Source: an uncultured Aquimarina sp.
GTDB lineage: Bacteria; Bacteroidota; Bacteroidia; Flavobacteriales; Flavobacteriaceae
Assembly: GCA_947496555.1 (NCBI GenBank)
Contig: CANMDH010000018.1
Coordinates: 36,261 to 100,260, forward strand
Length of the DNA: 64,000 nt
Reading direction: 5' to 3'
The notes beneath the pieces are model-generated. The model was not told the DNA's origin, did not search any database, and was given only the letters and a program-made list of their open reading frames with translations. This document shows, one piece after another, positions 17,265 to 26,025 of the stretch (its first letter is position 1; every line of letters starts with the position of its first letter). The position numbers and the translations under genes are program-made.

Positions 17265-18692
17265 CTAGTTTTCATAAAAAAAATCATTTTTAAACCCAAT
17301 TAAATATAGTTTTTTCTTAGCTCTAGTAACGGCAGTATATAGCCAACGCAGGTAATCCTTTGTTATTCCATCAGGAAGAAATGGTTGTTCTATAAATACC
17401 TTATCCCACTGCCCTCCCTGCGATTTATGACAGGTGATTGCATAGGAAAATTTAACTTGAAGGCTATTAAAATACTTATTATTCTTAACCTTTAAAAATT
17501 TCTTATACTTTGTTGTTTCATCCTCAAAATCTTTCATAACTTCCTGATACAACTTGTTTGACTCTTCATAGGATAATGAAGGAGTTTCAGAAGTTAATGT
17601 ATCTAATAATAAAACTGTTTCAAAGGGTTTTTGGTTTGGATAATCGACCATACTGATCTTTACTTCGGCAAATCGGAAATCGTATAATTCTTTTATCGAG
17701 TATATTTCAAGAACCTTTATAATATCTCCATTGGCTATAAATCCAGCTTCACTTTTATTATTTAGCCAAAAGTAGTTGTTCTTTACTACCATTAAATAAT
17801 CCCCTGCAGAAAGTTCTTCTTCCTGAAAAAGTATTCGTGATCTAATTTGTTGATTATAAATATTTGCTCTTTTATTAGAACGAAGAATAATCACTGATTC
17901 TTCATGCCCAGAACTAGAATAAGCATCATTGAGGGCTTCCAGAATTTCATGCCCATCCAAAAATCTAACAATATCCGAGTAACCCGATATCTGAAACTGA
18001 AAAGAATCATATACATTATCATTAAGTAATTCCCTTATCAGCGTAGCATTCATTAAAATACCACTATCTTCTGCCTGTCTTACCACTTCATCCAATTCTA
18101 TTTGCGTAACATCTTTATTAAAAGCCATAGATAAGTTGTCGGGATTCAAAGCTGGGCTAACTTCTAGTTTAACAGGGGGTAACTGTGCCGTATCCCCAAT
18201 AAGAAGAATTTTACAATTATGTCCAGAATATACATACATCATCAAATCATCCAGGAGAGATCCATTTTCAAACAATTTGCTATCGCTAGGAGTATCAGGA
18301 ATCATTGATGCTTCATCTACAATAAAAATGGTATTACGGGATTTATTCTGCTTCAATTGGAAAGCCAAGCCTCCGGTTTTATTTTTTTTAGGATAATAAA
18401 TATTTTTATGAATAGTTTGGGCTTGCTTTCCCGAATAATTGCTAATTACCTTAGCCGCTCTTCCTGTAGGTGCCAAAAGAACAGCACTCATCTTGGCTTT
18501 CCATAAATTTTTAACCAAAGTCCCAATTAAAGTAGTTTTTCCGGTTCCTGCATACCCTTTAAGCAGAAAGAGAGAATCCTTTGATCCCGTAAGCACAAAA
18601 TGAGACAACTTTTGTAGAACAATATCTTGTTTCAATGTAGGTTCAAAAGGAAAATCCGCCCTTAATACTTCATAAAACTCTTTTTCCTTCAT
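17265..18692 (-). CDS. RecD/Dda-like superfamily 1 DNA helicase
   Basis: This 475-residue AAA-type helicase of superfamily 1B is probably a 5'-3' DNA helicase for repair or recombination. Walker A is GYAGTGKTT (46-54), Walker B is VDEASM (125-130), the Q-rich motif GDTAQLPPV follows, and the C-terminal UvrD-like block has ITCHKSQGGQWDKV and YTAVTRAKKKLYLIG. It lacks RecB/RecC partners and the long N-terminal part of RecD2, so it is a compact stand-alone type common in Bacteroidota. A -10 element is at 18733-18740. Confidence 0.9.
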   Translation of the reverse strand: MKEKEFYEVLRADFPFEPTLKQDIVLQKLSHFVLTGSKDSLFLLKGYAGTGKTTLIGTLVKNLWKAKMSAVLLAPTGRAAKVISNYSGKQAQTIHKNIYYPKKNKTGGLAFQLKQNKSRNTIFIVDEASMIPDTPSDSKLFENGSLLDDLMMYVYSGHNCKILLIGDTAQLPPVKLEVSPALNPDNLSMAFNKDVTQIELDEVVRQAEDSGILMNATLIRELLNDNVYDSFQFQISGYSDIVRFLDGHEILEALNDAYSSSGHEESVIILRSNKRANIYNQQIRSRILFQEEELSAGDYLMVVKNNYFWLNNKSEAGFIANGDIIKVLEIYSIKELYDFRFAEVKISMVDYPNQKPFETVLLLDTLTSETPSLSYEESNKLYQEVMKDFEDETTKYKKFLKVKNNKYFNSLQVKFSYAITCHKSQGGQWDKVFIEQPFLPDGITKDYLRWLYTAVTRAKKKLYLIGFKNDFFYEN

Positions 18693-18732
18693 TAAACGAT
18701 AAGATATAGCATTGATACTTTAGTTAATAAAT

Positions 18733-18740
18733 CAAAGATA
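18733..18740 (-). promoter_or_regulatory. -10 element of the RecD-like helicase gene
   Basis: TATCTTTG on the minus strand matches TAnnTTTG and lies 40 bp upstream of the ATG. It stands back to back with the rightward promoter at 18786. Confidence 0.55.
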
Positions 18741-18785
18741 GGAATGATTTTTTGGCAATAAACTTTTACGATTAAAAAAAAATTG

Positions 18786-18793
18786 TAGATTTG
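18786..18793 (+). promoter_or_regulatory. -10 element of the 18827-20817 operon
   Basis: TAGATTTG matches TAnnTTTG, followed by C as often seen. A T-rich -33 candidate (TTTT at 18764-18767) is 18 bp upstream. The first ATG of the three-gene unit is 33 bp further on. Confidence 0.65.
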
Positions 18794-18826
18794 CGTATAC
18801 ACTAATGTTTAAAGCTAAATCATAAA

Positions 18827-19471
18827 ATGAAAATTGTTATTCAATTAGTTCTCTGGGTGGTGATAGGTTTTTTGGGATACCTTGTATACGAATCCGTAAT
18901 GGGGCCTGTAAGATTTAATAAAATCAAAGAAGCCAGATATGCAAAAGCAGTTGAAAATCTTAGAGATATTCGAACTGCACAAATAGCACATAGAGCTATT
19001 ACCGGAAGATTTGAAAAAAATCCTGAAAAGTTAATATCATTTATAGATACAGCGCAGTTTACGCTTACACAGAGAAGAGACTCTAGTTTTATTCGATTTA
19101 ATAAGATTCTGAAAATTGATGAACCAAAAGACACTGTGGTAGTCGATACACTAGGATATGCTTCTGTTAAAGATTCTTTATTTAAAACAGGAAGACACAA
19201 GATAATGATGAAAGTACCTATTAAAGATTCTGATGCTAATTTTGAAATGAATGCAGGTTATATCAATAAAAATGACTTAAGAATTGCTGTTTTTGAAGCA
19301 AAAGTGCCGAAAGATATTCTTTTATATGATCTTGACAAAGATCTTTTAGCGCAGGAAAAAGAAGTTGTATCTGTTGATGGTGTTAATGGACCTTTTCTTT
19401 CCGTTGGCTCGATGACTGAGGTAAAGACTTCTGGTAACTGGCCATTAACTTATGGAGCAAACGACCAATAA
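18827..19471 (+). CDS. Conserved membrane-anchored protein, unknown function
   Basis: This 214-residue protein has one N-terminal transmembrane helix (about residues 4-24, VIQLVLWVVIGFLGYLVYES). It is followed by a long helix with ARYAKAVENLRDIRTAQIAHRAITGRF and a soluble strand-rich part. The layout (hydrophobic helix, amphipathic helix, then a globular domain) resembles a pseudopilin, but no prepilin peptidase site is evident. The next gene starts inside it (20-bp overlap) and rsmD follows, an arrangement I associate with Flavobacteriaceae in general. No reaction can be assigned. Confidence 0.75.
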   Translation: MKIVIQLVLWVVIGFLGYLVYESVMGPVRFNKIKEARYAKAVENLRDIRTAQIAHRAITGRFEKNPEKLISFIDTAQFTLTQRRDSSFIRFNKILKIDEPKDTVVVDTLGYASVKDSLFKTGRHKIMMKVPIKDSDANFEMNAGYINKNDLRIAVFEAKVPKDILLYDLDKDLLAQEKEVVSVDGVNGPFLSVGSMTEVKTSGNWPLTYGANDQ

Positions 19472-20273
19472 TACAAATACAATATCAAATACATTGTCCA
19501 TTCAGGTTAGCCTGAATGGACTTTCTTTTTGCACTCTTGACGCTAATCAGCAAATAACAGCCATAGAACAAGACAATTTTGGCATACAACTTACTCCAGA
19601 ACAAGTTCTTGATAAAATCAAATATACTTTTGATCACAATCCAGCATTAAAAGGAAACTTTGACACTATAGAAGTAATTCATCAAAACGATCTTTATACA
19701 TTAGTACCAAAGGATTTGTTTGATCCAAATATTCTGAAAGAATACTTAAAATATAATGTACAGGTTCTGGAAAATGATTTTGTAGTTTATGACGATTTGG
19801 ATCAACACGAAATCATAACTGTTTACATACCCTATACAAACATCAACAATTTCTTTTTTGAAACTTTTGGGTCGTTTACCTATAAACATTCAAGTACTAT
19901 CTTAACCAGTTCATTATTATCACAGGAAAAAAATAGTGATCGAGCTACTGTTTTTGCTAATATGAACGAAAAATCTTTTGATCTCATCATAATAAATAAA
20001 GGAAAACTCATATTAGCAAATACTTTTAATCATGAAACAAAAGAAGATTTCTTGTATTATCTAATGTTTACCACAGAGCAGTTACAATTGAATCCGGAAG
20101 ACTTTGTACTCGTATTTTTGGGAGATATTCAAAAAGATAGTGAATACTCTGATATGGCCCATAAATATATTCGACATGTAGATTATGGTAATCATAGTCA
20201 AAAAAAATTACTTGCTCCAACTATTGATCCTATCCAACCTCATCAACATTTTGTTTTATTAAGTCATTTCTAA
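19452..20273 (+). CDS. DUF3822 family protein
   Basis: This 273-residue cytoplasmic protein belongs to the Bacteroidota family DUF3822. The pattern of repeated beta-beta-alpha units (SIQVSLNGLSFCTLD, then KSFDLIIINKGKLILANTFN, then DFVLVFLGDI) suggests an actin-like ATPase fold, although this is inference. It starts within the previous gene (20-bp overlap), which points to translational coupling, and ends 1 bp before rsmD. Pairing of a pilin-like membrane protein with a possible actin-like-fold protein is reminiscent of pilus assembly pairs, but no motif proves it. Confidence 0.82.
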   Translation: MEQTTNNTNTISNTLSIQVSLNGLSFCTLDANQQITAIEQDNFGIQLTPEQVLDKIKYTFDHNPALKGNFDTIEVIHQNDLYTLVPKDLFDPNILKEYLKYNVQVLENDFVVYDDLDQHEIITVYIPYTNINNFFFETFGSFTYKHSSTILTSSLLSQEKNSDRATVFANMNEKSFDLIIINKGKLILANTFNHETKEDFLYYLMFTTEQLQLNPEDFVLVFLGDIQKDSEYSDMAHKYIRHVDYGNHSQKKLLAPTIDPIQPHQHFVLLSHF

Positions 20274-20274
20274 T

Positions 20275-20817
20275 ATGCGTATAATTTCGGGAAAATATAA
20301 AGGGAAACGACTTACCGCTCCAAAAAAATTACCGGTTCGGCCAACGACAGATATGGCAAAGGAAGGGTTATTTAATATTTTGAATAATCAATATAATTTT
20401 TCTCAGATATCTGTACTTGATCTTTTTTCGGGAACGGGAAATATTAGTTTTGAATTTGCTTCGAGAGGTGTCAACGATATAACGGCTGTAGATACTCATT
20501 ATGCCTGTCTTGGATACATAAAAAGTGTTGCCCAAGAACTTGATTTTACTATTGAAACCGTTAAAAGTGATGTTTATAATTATTTAGAAAAAATAACTAG
20601 AAAAGTTGATGTTATTTTTGCCGACCCTCCTTATGATTTTACTACCGAGCAGTTCTCTAAAATAGCCGAATTGGTTTTTGAAAAAGAGTTATTAAATGAT
20701 AATGGGGTGCTCATAATAGAGCATTCAAAATATACTTCTATAGAAGAAACCCCATACTTCACTAACTCAAGAAAATATGGAGGTTCTGTATTCAGTTTTT
20801 TTAAAAAGGGGCAATAG
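20275..20817 (+). CDS. rsmD: 16S rRNA (guanine966-N2)-methyltransferase
   Basis: RsmD methylates G966 of 16S rRNA. The 180-residue Rossmann-fold methyltransferase has the N-terminal RIISGKYKGKRL and RPTTDMAKEGLFNIL, the SAM-binding VLDLFSGTGNISFE at 47-60 and the catalytic DPPY at 117-120. It is the last gene of the three-gene unit starting at 18827, with 1 bp after the DUF3822 stop. Confidence 0.95.
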   Translation: MRIISGKYKGKRLTAPKKLPVRPTTDMAKEGLFNILNNQYNFSQISVLDLFSGTGNISFEFASRGVNDITAVDTHYACLGYIKSVAQELDFTIETVKSDVYNYLEKITRKVDVIFADPPYDFTTEQFSKIAELVFEKELLNDNGVLIIEHSKYTSIEETPYFTNSRKYGGSVFSFFKKGQ

Positions 20818-20838
20818 AAACCAGCCACCTCGATCAAC

Positions 20839-21291
20839 CTAATCACTCATTACAGAGGTTCTAATAGAAAATTCGTCAATACTGTTTAGATTACTTAGCG
20901 AGTAAATCTGATGAGACGCATTACTTATAATATCTTCATAAAATGATAAAACTTTAGCATCAAAACCTGGTGTATCCTCTGCTGTAAGTTTAAAGATATC
21001 CATCTGATAAATGAAATTATTCAAGATGTGATGACTAGATGAAAGCATTGCTTTATAAATATTCAGTTTTTCATTTTCCATACGAACTTTCCAATTGTTT
21101 CTAAGTGTATCAACAAAAAGAAAAAGTATAAAGGTCAAAAAAGGAATAATTATTTCATCAAATTCAAATTGCTCCAAACTAGCTAAAAAAGCCATAAATC
21201 TTTCAAAAAGATCTAGTTCCAAAAAGATGGTAGAAAAATAAATAAAAATAGACAATACCAATCCGAAAAGCGTAAGTTTATACCTGTTCAT
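20839..21291 (-). CDS. Small two-helix membrane protein with histidine-kinase-like dimerisation segment
   Basis: This 150-residue protein is of uncertain family. Two transmembrane helices (about 7-25 and 45-62) are followed by a cytoplasmic helical tail. The tail includes MLSSSHHILNNFIYQMDIF near residues 84-102, which looks like the H-box helix of a histidine kinase, and a second helix (ASHQIYSLSNLNSIDEFSI). There is no ATPase domain, and the frame ends soon after. It may be a truncated sensor, a phosphotransfer-like or decoy protein, or the resemblance may be chance. It is flanked by convergent rsmD and an empty 250-bp gap. Confidence 0.6.
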   Translation of the reverse strand: MNRYKLTLFGLVLSIFIYFSTIFLELDLFERFMAFLASLEQFEFDEIIIPFLTFILFLFVDTLRNNWKVRMENEKLNIYKAMLSSSHHILNNFIYQMDIFKLTAEDTPGFDAKVLSFYEDIISNASHQIYSLSNLNSIDEFSIRTSVMSD

Positions 21292-21544
21292 TGGTTAGGG
21301 GGGAGTTTAATGTTAGGGATTTTAATTTGTGTGAGGTTTACTAGGTTTTACGTTTAACAATTTTAAATAAAACTGCATGTGCGTTTAAGAGTCCGATAGT
21401 TAAATATAAACAAAAAACCACATGGATAACGCAATTTACAAGTATTTTAACATTAACATTTTGTTGCAAACCCATAAACAATCTAGGTGAAAATACCCAA
21501 AAACACTAGTAATAGATTAATTTTATAGAAAACCTCTATCCTAT

Positions 21545-22447
21545 TTATGCAACTTCTTCTCCTATAGAAGCCTCCCAAATCATGAACCACTCTTCATCCG
21601 TTATTTCGGTCTCTAAAGACTGAACTGCAGACTGGATTCTGTTTATTTTGGTTGAGCCAATTATCGGAAGAATACCAGATGGATGCTTAAGAATCCAAGA
21701 TGTAAGTATTTGATCCCTGGCTACTTCATATTTCTCAGCTAATTGATCCACAATAGTGTTAATACGCATTACTCTTTTCTCTGGTTTAGAAACAAAGAAG
21801 CTACCTCCAGCTAAGGTCGAGTACCCCATTGGTTTAACTCCTTTGATAATACATTGATCCAAAGTCCCATCTATAAAAGGCTCTGTGTGTAATGGCGAAA
21901 TTTCAATTTGATTTGTCTGTAAAGAAATAAAACTGTTAAGCATCTCAAACTGAGTAGGTGTAAAATTAGATACTCCGAAATGCAAAACTTTACCTTGGTC
22001 TTTTAATTTTGAAAAGGCGGTAGCTATTTCATGAGTATTCATTAGCGGACTTGGCCTATGAATCAAAAGGAGATCTATATAGTCGGTTTGCAAATTAACC
22101 AATGATTGCTCTACCGACTTAAGAATATAGTCAGCTGATGTATCATAAGATTTTATTCGATTTTCTGGTCGGTTAGGGGTTACTAATTTAATACCGCATT
22201 TGGTAACCAATTGCATATTTTCTCTAAGTGAGTTATTCTTCTTAATTGCACCTCCAAATAATGTTTCGGTAGTATAATGTCCATAAATATCGGCATGATC
22301 AAAAGTAGTAACACCAATAGACATGCAATCCTCTATAAGCTTTTGAGCTTGTTTAACCGACAGATTTGCCCCCCATTCGCCCCAATTCATACATCCTGCC
22401 ACAATACGGGAAAAAACAGGGCCATTTTTAGAAATCTCAACTTTCAT
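21545..22447 (-). CDS. Aldo/keto reductase
   Basis: This NADPH-dependent oxidoreductase of the aldo/keto reductase superfamily has 300 residues and a TIM barrel. The catalytic set is visible: Asp in TTFDHADIYGHY, Lys in LVTKCGI and His in LLLIHRPSPL; the C-terminal LPIIGSTKINRI binds the cofactor phosphate. It is closest in pattern to the E. coli YdhF group; the natural substrate is unknown. It starts 40 bp after the GH3-fusion stop and may share that transcript. Confidence 0.9.
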   Translation of the reverse strand: MKVEISKNGPVFSRIVAGCMNWGEWGANLSVKQAQKLIEDCMSIGVTTFDHADIYGHYTTETLFGGAIKKNNSLRENMQLVTKCGIKLVTPNRPENRIKSYDTSADYILKSVEQSLVNLQTDYIDLLLIHRPSPLMNTHEIATAFSKLKDQGKVLHFGVSNFTPTQFEMLNSFISLQTNQIEISPLHTEPFIDGTLDQCIIKGVKPMGYSTLAGGSFFVSKPEKRVMRINTIVDQLAEKYEVARDQILTSWILKHPSGILPIIGSTKINRIQSAVQSLETEITDEEWFMIWEASIGEEVA

Positions 22448-22487
22448 TTAAATTTTCTTTAATTATAAGTAACTATCCAAAATATGA

Positions 22488-25412
22488 TCAATAATCTATT
22501 GCTTCGTAAACAACTCTTTGAATTTCTGACCTAATATCATTAGATATCAATTTTCTATTTGCCGAATTTGGAAATGTTCGATTACTAAGAAACACATAGA
22601 CTATTTCTTCTTCGGGATCTGCCCATGTAAAAGTCCCCGTAAAACCACTATGCCCAAAACTTGTCATAGATATACATCCGCAAGTAGGTCCAATATCTCC
22701 AAGTTGCGGTTTATCAAAACCCACTCCCCTGCGTACATCTTTATGACAATAATGACAGGTATTAAATTCTTCTAAGGTCTGACTCTTGAAATATTGTTTT
22801 CCTCCATAATAACCACCATTAAGGTACATTTGCATAATTTTTGTTACATCATTTGCATTTGCGAACAAACCGGCATGTCCTCCGATACCACCAAACATTG
22901 CCGCTCCTTGATCATGAACATACCCATGAATAATCTCCTTCCTGAAAGCTTGATCATTTTCTGTTGGCACTATCCTTTTTTTCTTGAACTTTTTTAAAGG
23001 CAAAAACGAAGTATTACTCGCTCCTAACGGTTTATAAAAATGTTGCTGCGTAAGTGCATTTAATGTATTACCATAGTGATCTTCGATATAGGATTTTAAA
23101 AGATAATATGGTAAATCGCTATACTTATACCTTAGCCTTTTACGTAATTCACTATCCCTAATTCTTAACATCAGTGAATCTCTCATATCACTACGGAAAT
23201 AGAGATTATTGGTTACCTCTATATTAAACTCTTCAGAATAGCTATTCCTGTAGTATTTCCTATCCGGTTTTTGGGTTATTGTATCTAATGTTTTCAGATA
23301 AAACGGAATCCATGCTCTAAGTTTTGCATAGTGAGAAAGCATAGATCGTATTGTAATATTTTCTTTATTTGAATCCTTAAAAGAAGGAAGCATATCTCCC
23401 ACTCGGGTATCCAAAGAAATCAGCCCTTTGTCCTTTAACTCAATAGTGAGCGGTAATGTAGCCAATATTTTAGTTAATGATGCAAGGTCATAAATATCAG
23501 ACCCTTTTACTTTTCGTATCTTATTATACGTATGGTACCCATAGTTCTTATTAAATATCACTTTTCCTTTTCGTGCTACAATTAATTGTAATCCAGGCGT
23601 CATCTTTTCCGTTAAAGTGCGATCTACGATAGAGTCAATTCTCTTAAGCCTGTATGAATTCATCCCAACACTTTCTGGCAACCCATACATCAATCGTTTT
23701 AATGATCGTGTTTCAAGTCCCGTTCCCATTAGAAAATCTTTACTCAAACTTACCGGTAGTTTTCCCTTTGCCTCGATAGCTCCAAAAAGTAATTGAGCGG
23801 CTTTTTCTTGTGCTACAATACTGTTTTGATATGCCATTACAATCCCTTCCAGATTTGTTGTAGTAAGCATATCCAACATCGCATATGGTCTTGCAAAAAC
23901 ACTTAGGACTGTTGTATTAAGTCTTGCAATCTCGTACAACCACACTAATTCTTTATCCGCGAATTTATAATCCTTCCATGGAGAAGCATTGGATTTATGA
24001 AAACCAACAATTACATAATTATAATTGCGCAATTGATCGATCATTTCACCTAGCTGATTGGCTTTTACCCAGTCTACTTGCGTATATTTACTTAGCTGCT
24101 CATAAAAAGCTTCACCTGAATCATCCCCTAACGATACATAAGCTATCTTTTTAAGATCTAAATTCTTTACCGGAAGTGTAGCCCTTGTATTTTTAATAAC
24201 AGTCAATGAATTTTCTACCAATTCATGATGCAATACTTTATTTTTCGGACTGTTTAGTTCTTCATATAAATAAGACATTTCTATAGGTTTATATTTATGA
24301 AGACCTACTTTATATTTTGCTAACAAAATTTTTCTTACAGAATGCGCTAAACGCTCTTCGGTAATTATCTTTGAATAATATGCTGAAATGATCTTTTGAG
24401 AAGCCAGTGGTACATCTTCAGACATCAACAGGATATCATTGCCAGCCAAAAAAGCTGCCAAGTCTATCTCACCGGGACTTTTAAAATCTGAAGCACCTTT
24501 CATATTTAATGCATCAGTAAATACCAAACCTTTGAACTTAAGGCTGTCCTGTAACAAATTGGTTACAACATTTTTAGAAATTGAAGAGGGATAACCCGAT
24601 CTAAATTCTAAACTTGGAATATTAAGATGAGCCACCATTACACTGGATAGCCCTTCACTAATAAGTTTTCGGTACGGATAAAGCTCTACATTATCAATTC
24701 TGTTGGCATCAAAACCAATCGTAGGTAGTGTTTTATGAGAATCACTATCGGTATCACCATGGCCTGGAAAATGTTTGGCACTAGCCATTATTCCTTCCTT
24801 TTGCATTCCTTTCATAAAAGCTAAGGATTTTTGGGCAACGCTTTCTTTATCCTCCCCAAAAGATCGATTACCAATAATAGGGTTCTTGGGATTTGTATTG
24901 ATATCTACTACTGGTGCAAAATTAATGTGAACTCCTAATCGTTTGCAATGTCTGGCTATTTGCCTTCCGGTTTCCTCGATCAAATCATTATTTTGAATAG
25001 CGCCCAAAGTCATATTCCATGGAAAAGCTTGTGTAGAATCCAATCGCATTGCCAACCCCCATTCGGCATCCATTCCAATTAATAATGGAATTTTGGACAA
25101 AGCCTGATATTCGTTGGTTAATTTGGCCTGACGGTTTGGACCTCCTTTAGAAAAGATAACACCGCCTATATGATACTCTTCAATTAATCGCTTTATTTTA
25201 TCGGTATCTTTTTTTGGTTTTGAAGAAAGGACATCGACTATAAATAATTGACCTACTTTCTCTTTTAAGGTCATGGCATTATAAACACTGTCTACCCAAC
25301 TTTTTTGAACCTCAAAATCCTTTGTAACCAAAGGATTCACCTGCTGGGAACATACACCAATGGTACTAAAAAAAATTAAAAAAGAAATATAGTTTTTAAT
25401 TATTTGCCACAC
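22488..25412 (-). CDS. Glycoside hydrolase family 3 (NagZ-like) fused to serine beta-lactamase-like domain
   Basis: This 974-residue exported protein has a signal peptide (about 1-22). The N-terminal half is GH3: KHFPGHGDTDSDSHKTLP carries the Asp-His dyad region typical of NagZ beta-N-acetylglucosaminidases, and VFTDALNMKGA carries the nucleophile Asp. A GH3 C-terminal-like domain follows. The last about 380 residues form a beta-lactamase/esterase-type domain with SLTK (S-x-x-K), YSD and HSGFTG. The fusion is widespread in Bacteroidota. A role in peptidoglycan recycling or remodelling is likely but not proven. It starts 7 bp after the upstream gene. Confidence 0.9.
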   Translation of the reverse strand: MWQIIKNYISFLIFFSTIGVCSQQVNPLVTKDFEVQKSWVDSVYNAMTLKEKVGQLFIVDVLSSKPKKDTDKIKRLIEEYHIGGVIFSKGGPNRQAKLTNEYQALSKIPLLIGMDAEWGLAMRLDSTQAFPWNMTLGAIQNNDLIEETGRQIARHCKRLGVHINFAPVVDINTNPKNPIIGNRSFGEDKESVAQKSLAFMKGMQKEGIMASAKHFPGHGDTDSDSHKTLPTIGFDANRIDNVELYPYRKLISEGLSSVMVAHLNIPSLEFRSGYPSSISKNVVTNLLQDSLKFKGLVFTDALNMKGASDFKSPGEIDLAAFLAGNDILLMSEDVPLASQKIISAYYSKIITEERLAHSVRKILLAKYKVGLHKYKPIEMSYLYEELNSPKNKVLHHELVENSLTVIKNTRATLPVKNLDLKKIAYVSLGDDSGEAFYEQLSKYTQVDWVKANQLGEMIDQLRNYNYVIVGFHKSNASPWKDYKFADKELVWLYEIARLNTTVLSVFARPYAMLDMLTTTNLEGIVMAYQNSIVAQEKAAQLLFGAIEAKGKLPVSLSKDFLMGTGLETRSLKRLMYGLPESVGMNSYRLKRIDSIVDRTLTEKMTPGLQLIVARKGKVIFNKNYGYHTYNKIRKVKGSDIYDLASLTKILATLPLTIELKDKGLISLDTRVGDMLPSFKDSNKENITIRSMLSHYAKLRAWIPFYLKTLDTITQKPDRKYYRNSYSEEFNIEVTNNLYFRSDMRDSLMLRIRDSELRKRLRYKYSDLPYYLLKSYIEDHYGNTLNALTQQHFYKPLGASNTSFLPLKKFKKKRIVPTENDQAFRKEIIHGYVHDQGAAMFGGIGGHAGLFANANDVTKIMQMYLNGGYYGGKQYFKSQTLEEFNTCHYCHKDVRRGVGFDKPQLGDIGPTCGCISMTSFGHSGFTGTFTWADPEEEIVYVFLSNRTFPNSANRKLISNDIRSEIQRVVYEAIDY

Positions 25413-25419
25413 GAAAATT

Positions 25420-25905
25420 TTAGTTTAAAAAACGGTTGTGCCAACTATCCTTTGCCGCCACTTCCCAATTGGTCCGATATTCAGCAATGTTAGTCACCAG
25501 GTTATTGAAAACGATAGTATTTGGGGATACCGATCTATTTTTTGCCATTTTCTTGAAATCAGTAAGCGTTTTATACGCAACAAACTCTCCTTGTTTGAAG
25601 GATACATTCATTTTATCCAACAAATCTACGTTGTATGTTTTTTCTAATTCCTGAACAAAATGTACTGAAGCATCTATAGAGCATCCAGAAGCGGCATTGA
25701 TTCCTTGATCCAATCCAATGGTTATAAATCTTTTATACTTAATGTCATAACCCGCTTTAAGATCAGCTCCATGAGCGGTCCACTGGGTTATAAATTCATC
25801 CAATTTTTGCTTAATACCCTCTAATTCTTCCACAGAAAATGACCTATTTGCTTGATAAATCCATACTCTGGATGTTTCTGGAAGGTCATTAAAATCTACC
25901 AACAT
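25420..25905 (-). CDS. Conserved Bacteroidota protein, unknown function
   Basis: This 161-residue soluble protein belongs to a Bacteroidota group often labelled ABC transporter ATPase in databases. It has no Walker A, no signature motif and is far too short, so that name is not supported. Visible features are SRVWIYQANRSFSVEELEGI at the N-terminus, ASGCSIDASVHFVQELEK in the middle and EVAAKDSWHNRFL at the end. It is immediately followed (7 bp) by the GH3 fusion. A perfect inverted repeat lies just upstream of the start. Confidence 0.8.
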   Translation of the reverse strand: MLVDFNDLPETSRVWIYQANRSFSVEELEGIKQKLDEFITQWTAHGADLKAGYDIKYKRFITIGLDQGINAASGCSIDASVHFVQELEKTYNVDLLDKMNVSFKQGEFVAYKTLTDFKKMAKNRSVSPNTIVFNNLVTNIAEYRTNWEVAAKDSWHNRFLN

Positions 25906-25921
25906 TTGCTATTCTTTTTAA

Positions 25922-25939
25922 TTGTTACTAAAGTAACAA
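25922..25939. promoter_or_regulatory. Possible operator (perfect inverted repeat)
   Basis: TTGTTACT-AA-AGTAACAA is an 18-bp perfect inverted repeat whose near end is 17 bp upstream of the start at 25905. Size and place suit a dimeric regulator, perhaps controlling the unit 25905-21545. No regulator gene is adjacent. Confidence 0.45.
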
Positions 25940-26025
25940 AAACTATTTCTATTTACTCCTATCAAAAAGAGTCAATATGAAAAACATACTAACCCTTATT
26001 AAATTGTATATAACTAAGAAAAAAT

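Noticed and set aside
25420-25905. ABC transporter ATPase name for this gene
   Set aside because: No Walker A, Walker B or signature motif and only 161 residues; the name is an inherited label.
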